DNA of 64,000 nt, taken from NCBI RefSeq assembly GCF_904849725.1, contig NC_058521.1, forward strand, positions 99,496,244-99,560,243. The letters are read 5' to 3'. The position numbers and the translations under genes were made by a program. Positions 58,525 through 64,000 of the stretch are shown piece after piece; the first letter of the stretch is position 1, and the number at the start of each line of letters is the position of its first letter. The notes below the pieces were generated by a model. It made no database searches. It worked only from the letters and a program-made list of their open reading frames with translations, and was not told where the DNA came from. The stretch is from Hordeum vulgare subsp. vulgare. Taxonomy: Eukaryota > Streptophyta > Magnoliopsida > Poales > Poaceae.

Positions 58525-59917
58525 TGTAAGTGCATCTAGTGCCCCTTAGTGATTTTGGTGGCTTGAAGACTTATAGGTGAGGCTGATATGTTTGTGAGGG
58601 TACACAGGCTTTGTAAGTCGCTGAGGAGTTTGAGTTATTAGATGAGTATCGACCCGTGAAAATGTATGTCTTCGGGTGAAGACTTTGGTCATGCCTTGAA
58701 GACTTTGATCACGAAGAAATTGCGAAGAAATTGATATTCCTCATGAAGATATTGAAGATGAGGAATTCAGTGTGTCCTGAAGAAACCCACTCTGAAGACT
58801 TTGAAGCTTGAACATTTACTCTTTCTGTTTCATTTTGTGTACACTTGAGTCATAGGAACACCGTAGTGTTAAAGGGGCTTGAGGAAAAACTATGGAACCA
58901 ATTTCCTCATGATGCTCAACCCAAGCCTAAATATACCAAAGCCTCAAAGTGAGGAATATGAGAGACATGAGGACTTTCACAATTGAAAGTTCCAACCGTT
59001 GTCGCGCCATGCGCCACCTCACTGATCTTATCCAACAGTCATATTATTTAAGGGCATTTACGTCAAATCATGTCAAGATGCTCCCAGGCTATAAATATCC
59101 ACCCCTCATAACACCTTGGTCGTTGGATGCTCCGTGAGAAACTGGCGCTAGTCATTTAGAGCAACCCAAATTCCTCATAGCATTCGAGAGAAAATCTTCA
59201 AGTGTGGAAATACCCCCAAACACCAAACCCAAACCAAAAATCCAAGTGATTGAGCAACACTGAAGAATTTGTTCCTATGTGGAACCGAAGCTTGTTACCT
59301 TTGAGGACTGTTTATCCTCCAGATGGTTAGGCGTCATGGTCTAGAGCATCCAGCAGTCAATTGTGGATTGTCGGGCGACCGAATTTGTGAGGGTTTGGAA
59401 GTCTGCCCTAAAGACTTACCACGAGTGTTGGGTGAGGACTGTGTGTCCTTATCTCAAGGAGAATACGGTAGGTTTTGTGTATCCTTTGGTTTCAATACCA
59501 AGCCACTCAAAACCAGATGTACAACTGTCACAACAGTTGGAACTGGGTCATCAACAACTGTCTTCATCATGATACGGGTTCTATTTCTTCAACTCTTTTA
59601 TTTCCTCAATTATATGTTGAAGGCTTTGATACGCACTGTTTGAAGAATTTTTCTGAAGACTTTCTCTGAATTTCCATAACCTCAAATTCTTCACTTGAGT
59701 TAATCTCCTGCTTGCTCTATACTTGAGAACTGTGCAAACCGAATATCTAAAATATCATTGAGTACTTTGTTGTAGAGGTTTTTGCACACCTGATCCTGTA
59801 CTATATCCACAGCACTTAGTTCATGGCTGAGGACTTTCCTCAATAGGAATTTCCTCAGTGATGAAATTTTAAAAATCTCCTATTCACGCCCCCTCTAGTC
59901 GATATAACACACTTTCA
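58525..59917 (+). repeat. 3' LTR of the sirevirus-like Copia
   Basis: 1,393 bp, starting TGTAAGTGCATCTAGTGCC and ending CACACTTTCA, followed by the target duplication AATAT and the right half of the MITE. Confidence 0.93.
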
Positions 59918-59989
59918 AATATACATACATATGTATGTACTTCATAGTGAAATCTCTAAATAGACTTGTATTTAGGAATGGATGAAGTA

Positions 59990-60479
59990 TACATATGTAC
60001 GAACAAGGTGTTGTCGTGTTCAAATTCCTAATGCATAACTTTGATATAGCATGTGATGCATATATATGTGCATGCCAAAAAAGTTTCAAGTGTGACAAAA
60101 ATGGTTCATGACATAAACGTAGGGTGTTGGCCCATACACTATGTGTCGAAGGAGGGGATCCTATGAACACATGACCTAGCTCAACCTTGTCACACATTTA
60201 GCCATGCCTGACTTGTCATATGACAACCAAGAGAATTTATACCTTAATTTGGTCAAACCATTACATTTTGTTGTCGGTCAAGAGGGATATATAGACCGCG
60301 TGGTCCCATGAGTTGGAGCATCATCGAAGATTGGATGGGCAGGGCTATAGAAGAACAATATCGCGTGCATGTGGCCAAATGTATCTAGGAAAATGGTGTG
60401 GTCTCGTGTTTGATTACACAATGAACAACACTGTGATGCGGCATGCATGCACCTAGCTTAGAAAACTAGACATACCCAC
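59990..60479. other. Unassigned spacer right of the MITE
   Basis: AT-rich DNA with ATGTATATATG-like words and no usable frame. It is the right-hand continuation of 28186-28487. Confidence 0.5.
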
Positions 60480-61560
60480 ATGCGCGCATGACCCATCCTT
60501 GGCATTCCGGTGATGTCAGTCAAAAGGATATGATAGACCCCAAGGACCCACTGATAGGTGTGTCATTGAAAACCGCACAATGCAGTCATGGTCCATACAC
60601 TCACAAGCATGGGTTGACACACACACACGCATATACCCACACCCACACCCACACCTGCACCCACACACACGTCACCCATCCTTGGCATTCATGTGTTGTC
60701 AGTCAAAGGGATGACACAACCTAGGGCCCATCAATAGGTGTCATCAACAACCGCACAACGGTGGCATGGTCCACACACACACACACACACAAAATAGCAT
60801 AAGAAAATCACTCTAAATATTTTCAAAACAAGGATCTCAAGATTTATTTAGCCGGATTGACATATCACTACACACAAAATGCACACGCACACACACGTCA
60901 CACATCATTGGCGTTCCAGCATTGTCAGTTAAATGGACATGGCAGGCCCTAGGAGCCCACCGATAGGTGTGTTCTTGAAGACCCCACAACGGAGTCATGG
61001 TACACACACACGTCACCCATCCTTGGCGTTCCTGCATTATCAATCAAAGGGATAAGACACCCTAGGGCCCATTGATAGGTCTCATTGAAAACCGCACAAC
61101 AGAGGCATGGTCCACACATACACACACACACAAACAACAAAAGAAAATCACTTGAAATATTTTCAAAACAAGGTCCTGCATTGCGAGTCAAAGGGATGAG
61201 ACACCCTAGGGCCCAACGATAGGTGTCATCGGAAACTGCACAACGGAGGCATGGTCCACACACAAAGACACAAATATCAAAACAAATTCACTCTAAATAT
61301 TTTAAAAACAAGGAAGTCAAGATTTATTTAGCACAAATAGCAAAAGAAAATCACTCTAAATATTTTTCAAAACAAAGTCCTGCGTTGTTAGTCGAATGGA
61401 TGACACACCCTAGGGCCCATTGATACGTGTCTTCGAAAACCGCACAATGGAGGCATGGTCCACACACAAACACACACACACGCACACACACACACACACC
61501 AAAAGAAAATCACTCCAAATATTTTCAAAACAAGGATCTCTAGATTCGTTTGTCGGATTA
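60480..61560. repeat. Compound minisatellite with embedded (CA)n tracts
   Basis: Six imperfect copies of a unit of about 90 bp, starting with CATCCTTGGCATTCC or a shortened form, containing TAGGGCCCATTGATAGGTG and ending with CCGCACAACGGAGGCATGG (copy ends near 60590, 60765, 60995, 61106, 61250 and 61455). Copies are followed by (CA)n runs, and five times by a second unit containing AAATCACTCTAAATATTTTC (near 60806, 61146, 61285, 61349 and 61508). Spacing varies from about 110 to 230 bp, so whole composite units and parts have been duplicated. Confidence 0.85.
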
Positions 61561-62358
61561 ACATATCACAACATACATTTACTGCTAAATGCCGGTAGTG
61601 ATCGTATAACACCGCCTAAATGAACACTGAGATCTATAAACTTCCCAACCGACTACCCGTCCTTGGACTATTACACCCACAACACACTTATATTCCGAGT
61701 TCCATTCGAATCGATTACGGGCTAGGAAGTTGCAACTTGCTGATAAGGCTTGTGTCCTAGCATTTATAAGGCGTCCCTTGATGGACACCTCATGGGTCTA
61801 GTTATGTCTCATACACATTTCTTGTAGTAATAGAAACCTGTGCGATGTGTCATGACGGCGCTGCCGACACCTGCATGGACCGATGATGACGTCTTGATCA
61901 TACTTGATGGCACGATGTTGCTCTTGCTCTCTGGCATGTTCATCTCGTCCTCCTAATTGAGGAGGTTGATGATGGGGTCGGCGCTTCAGTAGGAAACCGA
62001 TTGGGAGAGTGGCGGCAGACTGATTGTGGGAGTGAAAGGAGAAGCGTGTTTGTATAGAACACCATTTTAATATAAAATGGGTAACTTATGAGAAAAGGAA
62101 ACTCGAGCTAGCATGACACGTGCACACATCATGCTTACACACGCACGGGCTCTAGGCATCTCTATAGAACTGCTTTAAATTATTCATGGTTTGTTTGGCC
62201 TTTTTTATGTACTACACTAATTAATTTTTCTAGGCATTTAATGTGCATAATTAAAATTTGAACTAAAAGCACATTCTCCATGTCGACAAAATGGGTTGAA
62301 AAACATATTTGTGTCCTTGGGTTCCATGTTTATGTTAGATACAATGAACATGAATGGA
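61561..62358. other. Unassigned spacer left of the terminal Gypsy LTR
   Basis: No repeat or gene that I can assign. A short plus-strand frame near 61860-61958 (PTPAWTDDDVLIILDGTMLL) is somewhat protein-like, with no family recognised. Confidence 0.4.
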
Positions 62359-63865
62359 TGATACGCCTCCAACGTATCTATAATTTTTGATGGTTTCATG
62401 CTATTATCTTGTCAAACTTTGTTTGTTTTGTATGCCTTTTATATATTTTTTGGGACTAACTTATTAACTCAGTGCCAAGTGCCAGTTCCTGTTTTTTCCA
62501 TGTTTTCGACCCCTTTGAGAGGAGGATTTTGAACGGAGTCCAAACGGAACGAAACTGCCAAAAAGGTTTTTTCCGAAACAGAAAAAGATCGGGAAGCCTG
62601 AGAATCAGGGCAGGGGGTCTGCAGGGACCCCACAAGCCCCCTAGCCGCGGCCAGGAGGGCTACGCCTTCCTGGCTTGTGGGCTCCCTGGGCCACCTCTGC
62701 CCTAGGACTTTCGCCTATAAATTCCCTAAAATCCCAGAATAAATGAGGAGATCATCGGAAATACTTTTCCGCCGTCGCAAGCTTCTGTCTCCGCAAGATC
62801 CCATCTAGGGCACATTCTGGTGCCCTGTCTGAGGGGGTATTCGGATACGGAAAGCTTCTTCATCAGCACCATGACCTATCCGATGATGCGTGAGTAGTTC
62901 ACCATAGACCTACGGGTCCATAGCTAGTAGCTAGATGGCTTCTTCTCTCTCTCGGATCTTCAATACAAAGTTCTCCATGATCTTCATGGAGATCTATCCG
63001 ATGTAATCTTCTTTTGCGTTGTGCTTGTCGAGATCCGATGAATTGTGGATTTATGACCAGTTTAGCTATGGATCTTATTTGAATTTCTTCTGATCTCTCT
63101 TATGCATGATTTCATATCCTTGTAATTCCCTTTGAGTTGTGGGTTTTGTTTGGTCAACCAGATCTATGATTCTTGCAACGGGAGAAGTGCTTGGTTTTGG
63201 GTTCATACCGTGCGGTGACCTCACCCAGTGACAGAAGGGGCAGCGAGGCACGCATCATGTTGTTGCCATCAAGGGTAAAAAGATGGGGTTTTGATCATTG
63301 GTTTGAGATTATCCCTCTACATCATGTCATCTTGCTTAAGGCGTTACTCTATTCGTCATGAACTCAATACACTAGATGCATGCTGGATAGCAGTCGATGT
63401 GTGGAGTAATAGTAGTAGATGCAGAAAGTACCGGTCTACTTGTCTCAGACGTGATGCCTATATGTATGATCATTGCCTTAGATATCGTCATGACTTTGCG
63501 CGGTTCTATCAATTAATCGATAGTAATTTGTTCACCCACCGTAATATTTGCTATTTTGAGAGGAGCCTCTAGTGAACACTTTGGCCCCCGGGTCTACTCC
63601 ACACCATATTTTCAGCCTTACACTTTTTCTTCGTTGCACTTTCCGCCTTCAGATCTCACTTTGCAATCAATCTTGAAGGGATTGACAACCCCTTTATAGC
63701 GTTGGGTGCAAGCTCTTTGTGTTTGTGCAGGTACTCTGGACTTGATGAGATTCTCCTACTAGATTGATACCTTGGTTCTCAAACTGAGGGAAATACTTAC
63801 TGCTCCTGTGCTGCATCACCCTTTCCTCTTCAAGGGAAAAGCCAATGCAAGCTCAAGAGACGACA
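62359..63865 (+). repeat. 5' LTR of a further Gypsy element (truncated by the window end)
   Basis: Starts TGATACGCCTCCAACGTATC and ends GAGACGACA; 1,507 bp. It contains a TATA box TATAAATT (62716-62723) and the AACTGAGGGAAATACTTAC stretch near its 3' end that is typical of this LTR type. The element continues to the right beyond 64000, so its family and target duplication cannot be checked. Confidence 0.85.
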
Positions 63866-64000
63866 GAAGAATTTCTGGCACCCTTGCCGGGAAAGAACTT
63901 TTGTTGCCGTAGGAGAAGAATTTCTGGCACCGTTGCCCGAGAGGATCAAGTCAAGAACTCATCCAAGTAAGTGTCGCAAACACATCTCTTGCATTTACTT
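63866..64000 (+). other. Leader with duplicated primer-binding site
   Basis: TGGCACCCTTGCCGGGA (63876-63892) resembles the tRNA-Asp-type site and is partly repeated 49 bp later (TGGCACCGTTGCCCGAG, 63925-63941); both are preceded by AGAAGAATTTC. This is either a small tandem duplication or a trace of aberrant priming. Confidence 0.7.

Larger units (their letters stand above)
28584..59917 (+). mobile_element. Sirevirus-like (Maximus-type) Copia retrotransposon, split by an Angela element
   Basis: Direct LTRs at 28584-29975 and 58525-59917 have a perfect 5-bp duplication AATAT (28579-28583 and 59918-59922). Domain order gag, protease, integrase, reverse transcriptase, RNase H is Copia-type. About 3.6 kb of extra coding-like DNA follows RNase H, and polypurine tracts of the AAAAAGGGGGAGAT type precede the 3' LTR, both as in sireviruses such as Maximus. 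Without the nested Angela insertion the element is about 12.8 kb, a length that fits that group. The first 260 bp of the LTRs differ at about 23 positions plus an indel, the oldest LTR pair in the window. The family name is my best guess; the lineage is more secure. Confidence 0.9.
28488..59987. mobile_element. Stowaway MITE, split by the sirevirus-like Copia
   Basis: The left half 28488-28583 starts CTCCCTCCGTTCCTATATA and the right half 59918-59987 ends with its imperfect inverse (GGAATGGATGAAG). The flanks are TA on both sides (28486-28487 and 59988-59989), the Stowaway target duplication. Terminal inverted repeats extend for about 40 bp. Without the Copia and one AATAT the MITE is 161 bp. 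It is non-coding and would depend on a Tc1/mariner transposase. Confidence 0.9.

Noticed and set aside
60480..61560. CRISPR-like array
   Set aside because: Units are unequal, spacing is irregular and includes CA microsatellites, and the setting is a plant genome.
61860..61958. Short gene exon
   Set aside because: About 33 codons with no start context, no splice partners and no recognised family.

Overview
This window is intergenic DNA from a large, transposon-rich grass genome, most likely a Triticeae species (wheat, barley, rye or Aegilops). The reasons are: an Angela/BARE/WIS-type Copia element, two CACTA transposons whose subterminal DNA is packed with the TTTGCCGTCTGC motif typical of Caspar-like elements, an Athila-type Gypsy element, a sirevirus-like Copia with long 3' extra coding sequence, and a Stowaway MITE. 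I see no intact host gene, tRNA, rRNA or CRISPR array. Almost all coding-looking sequence is decayed transposase or retrotransposon polyprotein.

Layout. (1) 1-14535: old, unrecognised DNA split by an 11-kb CACTA element (CACTA-1, 1294-12267, 3-bp duplication GAT). CACTA-1 carries, on the plus strand, a TNP2-type transposase pseudogene (4045-7448) and a TNPA-type multi-exon gene (7634-10140). (2) 14536-16092: a lone Gypsy-type LTR, minus orientation. (3) 16255-28180: a solo LTR on the minus strand (duplication GGTGG), itself split by a complete Athila-like Gypsy element (16632-26899, duplication GTGAT). (4) 28488-59987: a Stowaway MITE (TA duplication) split by a sirevirus-like Copia (28584-59917, duplication AATAT). 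That Copia is split inside its polyprotein by an Angela-like Copia (32665-51234, duplication CAGAA/CTGAA), whose 3' LTR is split by a second CACTA (CACTA-2, 41934-50215, duplication CAA). A solo LTR of the Athila family (35068-36548) sits in the Angela leader. (5) 59990-62358: spacer DNA with a compound minisatellite. (6) 62359-64000: 5' LTR and start of another Gypsy element that runs off the window.

The insertion boundaries are supported by target-site duplications at nearly every level, so the order of events can be read directly. LTR-pair divergence counted by eye agrees with it: highest in the outer Copia, lower in Angela, lowest in the Athila element. All the polyproteins carry stops and frameshifts, so I infer that none of these elements is autonomous.

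The most interesting features are in the two CACTA elements. Both carry, just upstream of the transposase reading frame, an inverted repeat with arms of about 85 bp and a loop of about 40 bp. Both have the same TAG codon at the same position near the N-terminus of the transposase frame. Both carry long purine-to-pyrimidine inverted repeats in what looks like the 3'-UTR intron of TNPA. CACTA-2 has lost nearly all of TNPA, whereas CACTA-1 has lost part of the TNP2 core.
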